DNA from: Streptomyces smaragdinus
GTDB taxonomy: Bacteria > Actinomycetota > Actinomycetes > Streptomycetales > Streptomycetaceae
Length of the DNA: 61,718 nt
Direction of reading: 5' to 3'
NCBI RefSeq assembly: GCF_009604385.1
Contig: NZ_WEGJ01000040.1
Coordinates: 1 to 61,718, forward strand
The notes beneath the pieces were generated by a model. That model made no database searches and had not been told where the DNA came from. It saw nothing but the letters and a program-made list of their open reading frames with translations. Below, piece after piece: positions 43,220 through 51,339 of this stretch (its first letter is position 1; the number at the start of each line of letters is the position of its first letter). The translations under genes were made by a program, and so were the position numbers.

Positions 43220-43878
43220 CGGCGTCCTGGGAGGAGCGCCTGGGCTGGACCCGGGGGCTCCTCTCGCCCGACCCTGCTGCCCGCGCGACGGCGCTGCGCC
43301 GGCATCGGGCCGCGCAGGAGGCGGTGGGGGCGGCGATCACCGCGTACAACCGCCACTGGATCCAGCCCCGCACGCCGGCCTGGCAGGCGGCGCTGGACGG
43401 ATGGCGTGCGGCGGACGCGGTGGCGTTCCCGAACGGCCTGTGGCGGTCGATGTACGACCGCCGGCGGGGGTTCACGGATCCGGAGGCGGTCCCGTACGCG
43501 CTGACGTTCCTGGAGTGGGAGGCGCGCGACCCCGCCGTCTGGACGACGCACGCCAAGAAATGGGGCACGAAGTCCCTCCTGATACGGGCCCTGTCCCGCC
43601 ACTGCCCCGGCACCGCCCACCGCGCCCGCCTCACGACGCTCGTGGAGCTGGCGCTGACCCGCCCGTACCGCTGCAAGGACCGCCGCTACACGGCGGCCGC
43701 CCGCACGGTGGACAGCCCGGCACTGCGGGCCACGCTGACGCGCCTGGCGGAGTCCGACAACCCGTGGGCCCGCCTGACGGCCCCGTACGTCCTGTCCCGC
43801 CTCGAGGACCCCACGCTGCCGGACACCCTCCCCGCCTGGCGGCGGTACCTGAACGGCCGGGCTATGCCCCCGCGTTGA
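43216..43878 (+). CDS. Hypothetical protein coupled to hisF
   Basis: 220 aa from the rare start TTG 43216, overlapping the hisF TGA by 4 bases. The protein is rich in Trp, Arg and Ala (TASWEERLGWTRGLL, NRHWIQPRTPAWQAALDGWRA, FLEWEARDPAVWT) and appears fully helical, with no membrane segments. The C-terminal half resembles HEAT-like helical pairs (ALRATLTRLAESDNPWARLTAPYVLSRLED). I do not recognise a family. Translational coupling to hisF makes it part of the his transcript. Confidence 0.75.
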   Translation: MTASWEERLGWTRGLLSPDPAARATALRRHRAAQEAVGAAITAYNRHWIQPRTPAWQAALDGWRAADAVAFPNGLWRSMYDRRRGFTDPEAVPYALTFLEWEARDPAVWTTHAKKWGTKSLLIRALSRHCPGTAHRARLTTLVELALTRPYRCKDRRYTAAARTVDSPALRATLTRLAESDNPWARLTAPYVLSRLEDPTLPDTLPAWRRYLNGRAMPPR

Positions 43879-44009
43879 GACGGCCGTTCGGAAGATCACC
43901 GGTCGTCCTATACAGTGCCGTGGCGAGGGTGATGCCCAACTCTGCCCGTACGCAGCGGTACTCGGCCACCACGGCGACCGTCCCGGCCACCCGACAGGAG
44001 CGACTCACG

Positions 44010-44270
44010 GTGAACAGCCGCGAAGAACAGACCCAGCTGCAGAAGCACACCATGAGGCCGATCATGTACGCCCTCGGGGTCAACGCGGTGGCCATCATCG
44101 GCGGGATGCTCCTGGCCGGACTCGCCCATGACGTATACGCGTCGATCGGCGGCGGATGGACGGTCACCGGCGTCGTGGTGGTGAGCACGCTCGTGGGGAC
44201 CGCCCTGTACATGGGCCGCGTCCGACGCCTCCAGATGACACAGGACGATCTGCGTAAACCTCAGGCATGA
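44010..44270 (+). CDS. Small hypothetical two-helix membrane protein
   Basis: 86 aa from GTG 44010, chosen because GGAG lies 9 bases upstream. It starts with a polar NSREEQTQLQKHT, has two membrane helices (RPIMYALGVNAVAIIGGMLLAGLA and TVTGVVVVSTLVGTALYMG) and a basic tail VRRLQMTQDDLRKPQA. No family is recognised. The 131 bases between it and the previous gene contain no evident terminator, so read-through from the his operon is possible. Confidence 0.65.
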   Translation: MNSREEQTQLQKHTMRPIMYALGVNAVAIIGGMLLAGLAHDVYASIGGGWTVTGVVVVSTLVGTALYMGRVRRLQMTQDDLRKPQA

Positions 44271-44616
44271 CAACAACGGTTGCGGCCAGTCAACCGCACT
44301 GACCTGCAGGTTTCCTTGAGTGAGCGGTCCGGTTGAGTGCTGTCGCGGCCAACCGCGTTCGCCCTTGCTGACGAGTTGAGCAGGGAGCATCCTGATCTCG
44401 CTCGTCAGGTGCTGCCGGTGGCTCCCGACGGCAAGTCGTTGGCGTTCGCCGACACCAGCGGCCGGGTCGTGCAGGACTGCTACCAGGAGGACAAATGGAA
44501 TGGCCCCGGAGTTATCAGCGGCTCCGCTGACCGGCAGGACCACGGTCCCTCCCCCCGTGGATCGGACGGGCAGAGGGACCGGCCTGTTCCCGGAGCACCG
44601 GCCCCGGGAGGGGGTG
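44271..44616. other. Spacer with a possible gene fragment
   Basis: 346 bases without a confident gene. An ATG-less frame at 44338-44530 reads like a piece of protein (LSREHPDLARQVLPVAPDGK, then SLAFADTSGRVVQDCYQEDK), but it has no ribosome site and runs into Pro/Arg-rich noise over the DUF397 gene. It may be the remnant of a lost gene. Short inverted words CGGTTG/CAACCG occur at 44278-44296. The strong hairpin at 44544-44580 ends the region. Confidence 0.4.
44544..44580 (-). terminator. Two-part terminator hairpin after the DUF397 gene
   Basis: GGTCCCTC (44544-44551) pairs with GAGGGACC (44573-44580). Inside, CCCGT (44554-44558) pairs with ACGGG (44566-44570) beyond a 2x2 internal loop. It lies 36 bases downstream of the DUF397 stop on the minus strand. 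Confidence 0.7.
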
Positions 44617-44826
44617 TCATCCGGCCGGGAACTCCCCGCGCCGGACGGCGGCGACGAACGACGACCACGCCGCGGGTTCGAAGGTCAGGGCCGGGCCCTC
44701 GGGGTCCTTGCTGTCGCGGACGGGGACGATGCCGGAAGCCGCACGGGACGGGGCCCATTCGACGCAGGCTCCACCACCGTTGCTGCTGTAGCTCGACTTG
44801 ATCCACTCGGTGTCGACGGGACTCAT
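44617..44826 (-). CDS. DUF397 protein
   Basis: 69 aa from ATG 44826, overlapping the XRE stop by 4 bases. The sequence is a textbook DUF397: EWIKSSYSSNGGGACVEWA, VPVRDSKDPEGPALTF and WSSFVAAVRRGEF. These small proteins pair with XRE/DUF5753 regulators in large numbers in Streptomyces. They act as partner proteins, possibly in antitoxin-like or developmental switches (BldB/WhiJ-type systems). The overlap fits equal expression with the regulator. Confidence 0.93.
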   Translation of the reverse strand: MSPVDTEWIKSSYSSNGGGACVEWAPSRAASGIVPVRDSKDPEGPALTFEPAAWSSFVAAVRRGEFPAG

Positions 44827-45653
44827 GTCGGCAGTTCCTCCCTCACGGATCGAATGAAGTCCGCCGATTCGCGCGGCGTCAGGGCGGACATCCTCTGCAG
44901 ATCGTACGACCGTTGCAGACGAACGGCACTCTCCAAGTCTTCATACAGCGTTGACGTCATGACGCCTTCGTCGGCGAACACACGCGTGCCTTTGTCCATC
45001 GTCATCAGCGTGAGGAAGCCACCGGCCAGCGGATGTCCCTCCAGATCGAACGGAAGGATCTGGATCGTCGTCCTCGGGGTGAGCGTCAGGTCGATGAGGT
45101 GATCGAGCTGCGCCCGCATGACCTCCGGCCCGCCGAAACCTCGCCGGAGCGTGGCCTCGTCCAGGACGGCCGAGTAGTCCATGAGCGTCCCGGCCGTGAA
45201 CACCGCCTGCCTGCTCATCCGGGCCACCACCAGCTCCTCGACCTCACCTTTGGACGCCCAGGGCTGCCCCGCCCGGAACTGCGCCCGCGCGTACGCCTCC
45301 GTCTGCAGAAGCCCCGGGATGATCTGGCTGGCGTACTCACCGATGACCTGCGCCCGCCGCTCGAGCTCCATCCGCCGCTTGAACTGATCCGGATGGATCT
45401 CCTTGCTCGCGAGCCCGTACAGCTCCTCGAAGATCCCGTCCGTCCCGAACGCCGCGTCCAGCCTCCCCGGCAGATCCGGCGGCGGCATCGCCTGGGCCGT
45501 CTCGATCCGCGCCAGATGACTACGGCTGATGTTCACGACCCCCGACAACCCCTCGAGACTCATCCCGGCCCGCTCCCGGCAGGCCCGCATCTTCGCCCCG
45601 AACAGATCACGGGCACTCCGGTCGGGCGTCAGTTCACGCGGACGAGCGGACAT
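44823..45653 (-). CDS. XRE-type regulator with DUF5753 domain
   Basis: 276 aa from ATG 45653 with GGGAG 7 bases upstream. The N-terminal HTH covers about residues 15-70: FGAKMRACRERAGMSLEGL and VVNISRSHLARIETAQ. The DUF5753 domain follows, beginning near ELERRAQVIGEYASQIIPGL and including QTEAYARAQF, RMSRQAVF and TTIQILPF. It is a WhiJ-like regulator. It forms a pair with the overlapping DUF397 gene; together they are typical of accessory parts of the chromosome. Targets are unknown. Confidence 0.93.
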   Translation of the reverse strand: MSARPRELTPDRSARDLFGAKMRACRERAGMSLEGLSGVVNISRSHLARIETAQAMPPPDLPGRLDAAFGTDGIFEELYGLASKEIHPDQFKRRMELERRAQVIGEYASQIIPGLLQTEAYARAQFRAGQPWASKGEVEELVVARMSRQAVFTAGTLMDYSAVLDEATLRRGFGGPEVMRAQLDHLIDLTLTPRTTIQILPFDLEGHPLAGGFLTLMTMDKGTRVFADEGVMTSTLYEDLESAVRLQRSYDLQRMSALTPRESADFIRSVREELPT

Positions 45654-45804
45654 GCGGCGGCTCCCATCTCCCGGTGACGGCACGGGACATGAGTCCCTGT
45701 CGGCGACCGCTACCGGAGTGCGACGATCTCGCAACGCAAAGTATCCGATCCCCCTTGCGGAGGTGGCTACATCCGCGGTCAGTCACCCGGGAGGGTAAGC
45801 CGAT

Positions 45805-45849
45805 GCCCGGGACGCGGGCGACGGAAATCCCACCGCCCGTGTCCCGGGC
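45805..45849 (-). terminator. Terminator hairpin after the aromatic-degradation operon
   Basis: GCCCGGGACGCGGGCG (45805-45820) pairs with CGCCCGTGTCCCGGGC (45834-45849), 15 normal pairs and one wobble, with a 13-base loop. It lies 32 bases beyond the hydrolase stop on the minus strand. Confidence 0.8.
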
Positions 45850-45880
45850 ACCTCGGCGGAGAGGGACGGAGCCAACGGAC

Positions 45881-46720
45881 TCAGTGGTTGAGTACGAAGT
45901 CCGTCACCAGGCGGTTGAACTCGTCCGCGTGCTCCAGCTGGGCCCAGTGGCCGCACCGGTTGATGAAGTGGGCGCGGGAGTCGGGGATGTGGGCGTTGAG
46001 CATCAGCGACCCCTCCATGGTAGCGACGCGGTCGTCCCGGCCGTGGATGAGCAGGGTCGGGGCGGTGATCTCGCCGAGCCTGGACTGGTCGACCCAGATC
46101 GGGATGGGCGCGAAGGGGATCCTCTTCGCGACGTTCTCGAGGTGCTCGGGGCGCTTGAGGGCGTTGGCGGAGCGTTCCCGCATCAGTTCGGGGCTGGCGA
46201 ACCGTTCCTTGTCGAAGACCATGATCTGGACAAGCCGCTCGAACATCTCCGGGCTGGGGTCGTGGTAGGTGCCGTACATGGTCTTGATGCCCTCGCTGGG
46301 GCCGCCCGCTCCGAACAGGAAGGGCTTGGGCTGGACCGGCGGGCCCATGGTGATCAGGTGCGAGACCCGTTCGGGGTGCTCGATGGTGAAGCGGATGGAG
46401 TTGTGCCCGCCCATCGAGTTCCCGACGATCGCCGCCTTGTCGATGCCGAGCGCGTCGAAGAGCTCGACGAGAACCTCGACGTGGTCGATCGTGTCGAAGT
46501 CGACCGGGTCGGAGTCGCCCCATCCGGGCATGTCGGGCGCGATGACGCGGAAGTGCCGGGAGAGTGCCTCGATGTTGGGCTGGTAGTTGCTCCAGCCGGT
46601 CGCGCCGGGGCCGCCACCGTGCAGGAGGACGACGGGGTGACCCTGGCCGGCCTCGTAGTAGTGGATCTTCCAGTTCGGCGTCCGGACGTCCTTGCCGATC
46701 AGGTTCGGGTCGAGTGCCAT
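45881..46720 (-). CDS. Meta-cleavage product C-C hydrolase (alpha/beta hydrolase)
   Basis: 279 aa from ATG 46720. The oxyanion segment LLHGGGPGATGWSN and the nucleophile S102 in VGNSMGGH match the MhpC/BphD/HsaD group. The acid is in LLIHGRDDRV and the base His in NRCGHWAQLEHADEF. It hydrolyses the ring-opened product of the adjacent dioxygenase into a carboxylic acid and a 2-hydroxydienoate. It starts 1 base after the dioxygenase stop with no good ribosome site, so coupled translation is likely. A strong terminator follows. Confidence 0.92.
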   Translation of the reverse strand: MALDPNLIGKDVRTPNWKIHYYEAGQGHPVVLLHGGGPGATGWSNYQPNIEALSRHFRVIAPDMPGWGDSDPVDFDTIDHVEVLVELFDALGIDKAAIVGNSMGGHNSIRFTIEHPERVSHLITMGPPVQPKPFLFGAGGPSEGIKTMYGTYHDPSPEMFERLVQIMVFDKERFASPELMRERSANALKRPEHLENVAKRIPFAPIPIWVDQSRLGEITAPTLLIHGRDDRVATMEGSLMLNAHIPDSRAHFINRCGHWAQLEHADEFNRLVTDFVLNH

Positions 46721-46721
46721 G

Positions 46722-47654
46722 TCAGTGTCCGATCTTCGAGTTGGCGGCGCCGGCGGCGAGCATCTCCGCGACGGGACCGGCGGGCAGGTGGCCCCAGCTG
46801 TTCAGCTGGTCGAGGGTCTTGACCTCCCAGGTCGCGTCGTCGATGAGGAGGCCGCCCCAGCCGTACTCGACGTTGAACCCCGAGGGCGTCTCGACGTAGA
46901 AGCTGAACATCATGTCGTTCGGGTGCATGCCCAGGGTCATGTGGAAGGGCTGGTGGGCGGCGAGGCACCGGTCCCAGGCCAGACCGACGTCGCGGATGTC
47001 GGAGACCTCCACCATGAAGTGGTGGTTGCGTTTGGGGAACGGCATGTCACCGAGCGCGACGGAGTGGTGGCGCGGGTTGCAGTGCAGGAAGATCAGGTCG
47101 GCGAAAACGCCGGGGGCGACTTCCTCGACGATGATGTCGCTGGTCCGGAAGCCCAGCAGATCGTTGTAGAAGTGCAGGTAGTCCTCGCGGCCGACCCCGC
47201 CGGAGAGCAGCACCTGATGGCCGGCGCCACCCGTGCCGGTGACGAAGCCGCCGAGCAGGCGCTCGGACTCGAAGGGCGTGCCGGCGTCGGCGAAGCCGGT
47301 GACGAGCTCGATCCGGTTGCCCATCGGATCGGTGGTGATCACGATCCGGTCCACCTTGCGCTCGGCGGCGAGCGCGGCGTCACCCTCGGTGACCGCCACG
47401 CCGTCGGCGCGCAGCTTCCCGGCGAGAGCGTCGAGTTCGGCGGCCGAGGCCACCGAGTAGCCGGACGCGACGAGATCGTCCTCGGCACCCTCCTCGATGA
47501 CCCAGCGGTGGGCCTTGTCGTCCGTGCGCAGGGTGAAGCCCCTGGTGGTCTTCCCGCCGTACTGCATGCCGAGCAGCTCGACGCCGAAGCGTTCCCAGTC
47601 GGCGAGGTCGCTGACCTCGTACACGACGTAGCTGAGTTCGGTCACTCCGCTCAT
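46722..47654 (-). CDS. Type I extradiol ring-cleavage dioxygenase
   Basis: 310 aa from ATG 47654 with AAGGAG upstream. It has two VOC repeats (residues ~1-125 and ~140-275). Metal ligands are H146 (GAGHQVLL), H211 or H212 (KRNHHFMVEV) and E263 (GFNVEYGWGG). A catalytic His lies in NPRHHSVAL. It resembles 2,3-dihydroxybiphenyl 1,2-dioxygenase and opens a catechol next to its hydroxyls using Fe(II) or Mn(II). The preferred catechol cannot be told. It is central to the degradation cassette. Confidence 0.93.
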   Translation of the reverse strand: MSGVTELSYVVYEVSDLADWERFGVELLGMQYGGKTTRGFTLRTDDKAHRWVIEEGAEDDLVASGYSVASAAELDALAGKLRADGVAVTEGDAALAAERKVDRIVITTDPMGNRIELVTGFADAGTPFESERLLGGFVTGTGGAGHQVLLSGGVGREDYLHFYNDLLGFRTSDIIVEEVAPGVFADLIFLHCNPRHHSVALGDMPFPKRNHHFMVEVSDIRDVGLAWDRCLAAHQPFHMTLGMHPNDMMFSFYVETPSGFNVEYGWGGLLIDDATWEVKTLDQLNSWGHLPAGPVAEMLAAGAANSKIGH

Positions 47655-47709
47655 GGTGGTTGTCTCCTTGGTGCGGGGGGTGTCGATCGTGGTGCCGGCG
47701 CGGTGCCGC

Positions 47710-49452
47710 TCAGCGGTCGAGGATCTGCCGGAGGACGTCGACGAGACGGCTCGCGTGCGTCGAGTCCTGGGCGCGCCACCCGACCATGTGGTCGGGCCGG
47801 ACCAGCAGGGCGCCGTCCTCGGCGATGCCGGCGTGGCGGCCGAAGGTGCCGTAGGTGTCCTGGTACTCGGCGCCCAGGCCGATGGTGTGTACGGTCACCT
47901 CCAGCCCGAGCTTGTCCTGGACCAGGGCGGCGGCGGACGTCCAGTCCGCCGCCCCGGAGGGCCCGGTGAGGACGGTGAACCGGCCCTTGCCGACCAGGTC
48001 GATGAGCGGCACCTTGCGCTGGTCGCGGGTGAGCCAGATGTGGATCAGGTGGTGGCCGGGGAACGTGGAGGGGAAGTACCAGAACTCCGGGTCCTTCTCC
48101 GGCCGCGGGGCCGGCAGGCCGTCGGTCACGACCGCGGTGGAGTCGTAGATCTGGTTCATCTCCATCCCATGGGTGTGGAAGATGGGCAGCGTTCCCAGGA
48201 CGGCGTCGGCGAGTTCCCTGCGCTGGGCCGCGTTCTCCTTGGTGGGCACCTGGATGGCGGCCAAGGCGGCGTCGTAGGCGTCCCGGTCGGCAGTGGGGGG
48301 CAGCCGCAGGGCCCGGAACATCGGCGGCACCACGCCGAAGGTCCGGTGCACCCGGCCGACGAGCTTGCGGGCGACGGGCACCCGCTCGGCGCGGTAGGTC
48401 TCGAGCAGGCCGGGGCCGGCCAGGCCCTTGAGCACGTGGGCGAGTTTCCAGGCGAGGTTGAAGCTGTCCTGGACGGAGGTGTTGGAGCCCAGGCCGTGCA
48501 TCGGGGTGTGCCGGTGGGCGGCGTCGCCGGCGACGAAGACCCGGCCGGACATGTTGTCGGTGACGTTCATGTGGTTGACCGACCAGAGCGACACGGACTC
48601 GATCGTCACCGGGACGGTGTCGTCGCCGATGAGCTGGTGCGCGATCCGGGTGCCGAGCTCGTCGGTGAGCTCCGGGGTTCCCTCGGCGGGGTCGTAGCCC
48701 CAGGTGGCCATGAAGCGCTTGTACGGCTGGATCATCCGGAGCACCCCCAGCCCGAGCCCGCCGTGACCGGTGCCGGGCTGGATCATCCAGATCATGTCCG
48801 CCGGGCGGTGGGCCAGCAGATGGCTGAGGTCGGCCTCGAAGACGACGTTGATGTTGCCGCCCTCACCCATCTCGCCCTCCAGCGGGAGGCCGAGCTGCTC
48901 GACGACGGCGGAGCGGCCGCCGTCGGCGCCGATGAGGTACTTGGCCCGGATCTCGTAGGTGTGGCCGGTCACCCGGTCCCTGACCTGCGCGGTCACGCCG
49001 TCGGCGTCCTGGGTGAAGGTGAGCAGCTCGGTCTTGAGCAGCTGGGTCGTGCCGCGCAGGCCCGCCGCGCTGACCAGGATGGGCTCCAGCCGGTCCTGCG
49101 GGAGGTCGCAGATGGCGGTGGCGGACGCCAGGTCGTGCTGGCCCTTCCACTCGGGGTGGGTGTACCAGCCCCGCAGCCGGCCGAACTCCATGCCGGTGAG
49201 GCTCGAGGCCCACACCGTGGTCCCCATCATCTCCTGGTCCATCGCCCAGGCCTTCGCCTGGTCCTCCAGGCCGAGGTCGCGCAAGACCTCCATGGTGCGC
49301 TGGTTCGTGATATGGGCGCGCGGGCTGTTCGCGACGCTGCCGTACCGGTTCAGCATGATGGTGGGGATGCCCTGCGAGGAGAGCAGTGCCGCCGCGGTAG
49401 CGCCCGCGGGACCGGATCCGACGACCAGGACATCGGTCTCGACAGTGGTCAT
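47710..49452 (-). CDS. FAD-dependent aromatic hydroxylase (phenol hydroxylase/TfdB-like)
   Basis: 580 aa from ATG 49452 (AAGGA upstream). The FAD-binding Rossmann motif is VVGSGPAGATAA (residues 10-21), the DG motif is IGADGGRSAV, and the second FAD motif is VFVAGDAAHRHTPMHGLGSN. A C-terminal thioredoxin-like domain ends the protein, as in phenol hydroxylases. It inserts one oxygen into a phenolic ring using NAD(P)H, making the catechol for the dioxygenase. It is the first gene of the minus-strand cassette, and the divergent TetR operator lies 33 bases upstream. Confidence 0.92.
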   Translation of the reverse strand: MTTVETDVLVVGSGPAGATAAALLSSQGIPTIMLNRYGSVANSPRAHITNQRTMEVLRDLGLEDQAKAWAMDQEMMGTTVWASSLTGMEFGRLRGWYTHPEWKGQHDLASATAICDLPQDRLEPILVSAAGLRGTTQLLKTELLTFTQDADGVTAQVRDRVTGHTYEIRAKYLIGADGGRSAVVEQLGLPLEGEMGEGGNINVVFEADLSHLLAHRPADMIWMIQPGTGHGGLGLGVLRMIQPYKRFMATWGYDPAEGTPELTDELGTRIAHQLIGDDTVPVTIESVSLWSVNHMNVTDNMSGRVFVAGDAAHRHTPMHGLGSNTSVQDSFNLAWKLAHVLKGLAGPGLLETYRAERVPVARKLVGRVHRTFGVVPPMFRALRLPPTADRDAYDAALAAIQVPTKENAAQRRELADAVLGTLPIFHTHGMEMNQIYDSTAVVTDGLPAPRPEKDPEFWYFPSTFPGHHLIHIWLTRDQRKVPLIDLVGKGRFTVLTGPSGAADWTSAAALVQDKLGLEVTVHTIGLGAEYQDTYGTFGRHAGIAEDGALLVRPDHMVGWRAQDSTHASRLVDVLRQILDR

Positions 49453-49484
49453 GTGTGCGTCCTTCACAGGGACCAGTTTGTGGA

Positions 49485-49512
49485 AGCTGACTGACCGGTC
49501 GGTCAATCAGCT
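49485..49512. promoter_or_regulatory. TetR operator between the cassette and its regulator
   Basis: A 28-bp near-perfect palindrome, AGCTGACTGACCGG/TCGGTCAATCAGCT, with 12 of 14 half-site positions symmetric. The core TGACCGGTCGGTCA is of the well-known TetR type. It lies 33 bases before the hydroxylase start and 65 before tetR, in the right place to repress both. Confidence 0.8.
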
Positions 49513-49563
49513 CCACGGTCACAGGAAATACGATCGTCGTCAAGCCGTAACGTGGAAACCCGG

Positions 49564-49569
49564 TAGTCT
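49564..49569 (+). promoter_or_regulatory. Possible -10 of a leaderless tetR message
   Basis: TAGTCT fits the -10 consensus and ends 7 bases before the tetR ATG (49577), which would make the ATG the first transcribed base. No ribosome site precedes the ATG. No good -35 hexamer was seen. Confidence 0.4.
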
Positions 49570-49576
49570 TCGCGCG

Positions 49577-50245
49577 ATGGCAGGCACGAATCGCACCCGG
49601 TTGCGCGGCGAGAAATCACGCGAGGAGATCCTCGACGCCGCCCTGCGTCTGATGGGGGAGCGCGGCTACGACGGCACGTCCGTCGCGGCGGTCTCCGCGG
49701 CGGTCGGCGTCCCCAAGAGCCTGGTCTTCCACCACTTCGGTTCCAAGCTCGGCCTGCTGTCGGCGGTGATGATCCGCGGCGCCTACCGGTTCTTCGACGC
49801 CATGAAATCCGCCCGGGCGGACGTGCCCGAGGGGGGCACCCACGTCAAACGGCTGACCTGGCTCCTCAGCCGCACCGCGGAGGCGTTCGACACGCACCAC
49901 GATTTCCACCGGCTGCACACCATCCTGATGATGACCTCGGACGCGGCCGAGCCCGAGGTGCAGCAGGCCATCGACCAGGTACGCACCGAGGGGCGGGTCC
50001 AGATGCACCGTCTGGTGAGTCTCGCCTTCGCCGACCTCGGTCCCGGGGTCGCCCGGGCCGTGGCCGACGAACTCGACGACTTCGGCATGCTCGGCTTCGA
50101 CGGTGGATTCATCGCCGAGCGGGGAGACGGCACTCCACTGGTGAGTCAGATGGGACGGTTCGCCAGGGCCATGGCGGCCATCGGCGAAGGCAGGGCCGCC
50201 GAACTGGCCGCCGATGAAGCCACGCCCACCGACCGGCGGGCCTGA
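49577..50245 (+). CDS. TetR-family regulator of the aromatic cassette
   Basis: 222 aa from ATG 49577. The N-terminal HTH is clear: EEILDAALRLMGERGYDGTSVAAVSAAVGVPKSLVFHHFGSKLG. The C-terminal ligand domain is all-helical with no assigned family. It is divergent from the hydroxylase operon with a palindromic operator between them, so it probably represses both until an aromatic ligand binds. The ADH gene follows 50 bases later on the same strand and may be co-regulated. Confidence 0.93.
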   Translation: MAGTNRTRLRGEKSREEILDAALRLMGERGYDGTSVAAVSAAVGVPKSLVFHHFGSKLGLLSAVMIRGAYRFFDAMKSARADVPEGGTHVKRLTWLLSRTAEAFDTHHDFHRLHTILMMTSDAAEPEVQQAIDQVRTEGRVQMHRLVSLAFADLGPGVARAVADELDDFGMLGFDGGFIAERGDGTPLVSQMGRFARAMAAIGEGRAAELAADEATPTDRRA

Positions 50246-50295
50246 GACAGCCGACGTACCCTTGCCGTCGGCTTTCCCGAAGAGATGGACCCGAG

Positions 50296-51339
50296 ATGCG
50301 TGCGATGGTGATGGAGCGGTTCGCGGCCCCGCCGACGGTGTGCGAGGTCCCCGACCTCACCGCTCCGGACGGTGGTGTGGTGGTGCGGGTCCTCGCGACC
50401 GGACTGTGCCGCAGTGACTGGCACGCGTGGGCCGGGCACGACGACGACGTGCGCCTGCCGCACGTGCCCGGTCACGAACTCGCCGGGGTGGTGAGTGCCG
50501 TCGGCCGGGGCGTGACCCGATGGCACCCCGGTGACCGGGTCACCGTGCCGTTCGTCGAAGGCTGCGGGCAATGCGAGTGGTGCCGCTCCGGCAACGCGCA
50601 GGTCTGCCCCGCCCAGCGGCAGCCGGGCTTCACGCACTGGGGTTCGTTCGCCGAGCACGTCGCGCTGCACGCCGCGGACACCAATCTCGTGGCCGTTCCG
50701 GACGGTGTCTCGTACGAGGCCGCCGCCGCCCTCGGCTGCCGCTTCGCCACCGCGTACCGCGCTCTCACCGGCCGGGCCGGTCTGCGGGCGGGTGAGTGGG
50801 TCACCGTCGTCGGCGCCGGGGGCGTGGGGCTGTCCGCGACGATGATCGCCAAGGCGATCGGGGCGAAGGTGATCGTGGTCGACCGCAACGCCGGCGCCCT
50901 CGACGTCGCCATGGACGTCGGTGCGGACCACGTCATCGTCAGCGACGGCACACCCGTTCCCGACGCGGTCGCCGACCTCACCGGTGGCGGCAGCCACGTC
51001 GCCGTCGACGCGGTGGGGAGCGAGCAGACCGCCGCCGACTCGATCCTGAGTCTGCGCCGGCTCGGCCGGCACGTGCAGATCGGACTGCTGCCGCCGGCCG
51101 GCGGCCACCCCCGTATCCCGATGGCGCGGGTGATCGCCTGGGAGCTGGCCCTTCTCGGCAGCCACGGCATGGCCGCGGCCGACTACCCCGCCATGCTCGC
51201 CCTGATCGAGAACGGCACGTTGCGCCCGCAGTCGTTGATCGGGAAGGTGATCGGTCTCGGCGAAGCGGCGACCCTGCTGCCCACCTTCGACACCGCGTCA
51301 CCCGTCGGCATGACCGTGATCGATCCGCGCCGGCCCTGA
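50296..51339 (+). CDS. Zinc-dependent alcohol dehydrogenase (MDR family)
   Basis: 347 aa from ATG 50296. The catalytic zinc site includes C38 (ATGLCRSDWHAW) and H61/E62 (PGHE). The structural zinc uses C91, C94, C97 and C105 in GCGQCEWCRSGNAQVC. The Rossmann motif is VVGAGGVGLSA. It oxidises an alcohol or reduces an aldehyde with NAD(P). Its place behind tetR suggests that it processes an alcohol or aldehyde of the aromatic pathway. Its end overlaps the converging MscS gene by 42 bases. Confidence 0.92.
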   Translation: MRAMVMERFAAPPTVCEVPDLTAPDGGVVVRVLATGLCRSDWHAWAGHDDDVRLPHVPGHELAGVVSAVGRGVTRWHPGDRVTVPFVEGCGQCEWCRSGNAQVCPAQRQPGFTHWGSFAEHVALHAADTNLVAVPDGVSYEAAAALGCRFATAYRALTGRAGLRAGEWVTVVGAGGVGLSATMIAKAIGAKVIVVDRNAGALDVAMDVGADHVIVSDGTPVPDAVADLTGGGSHVAVDAVGSEQTAADSILSLRRLGRHVQIGLLPPAGGHPRIPMARVIAWELALLGSHGMAAADYPAMLALIENGTLRPQSLIGKVIGLGEAATLLPTFDTASPVGMTVIDPRRP

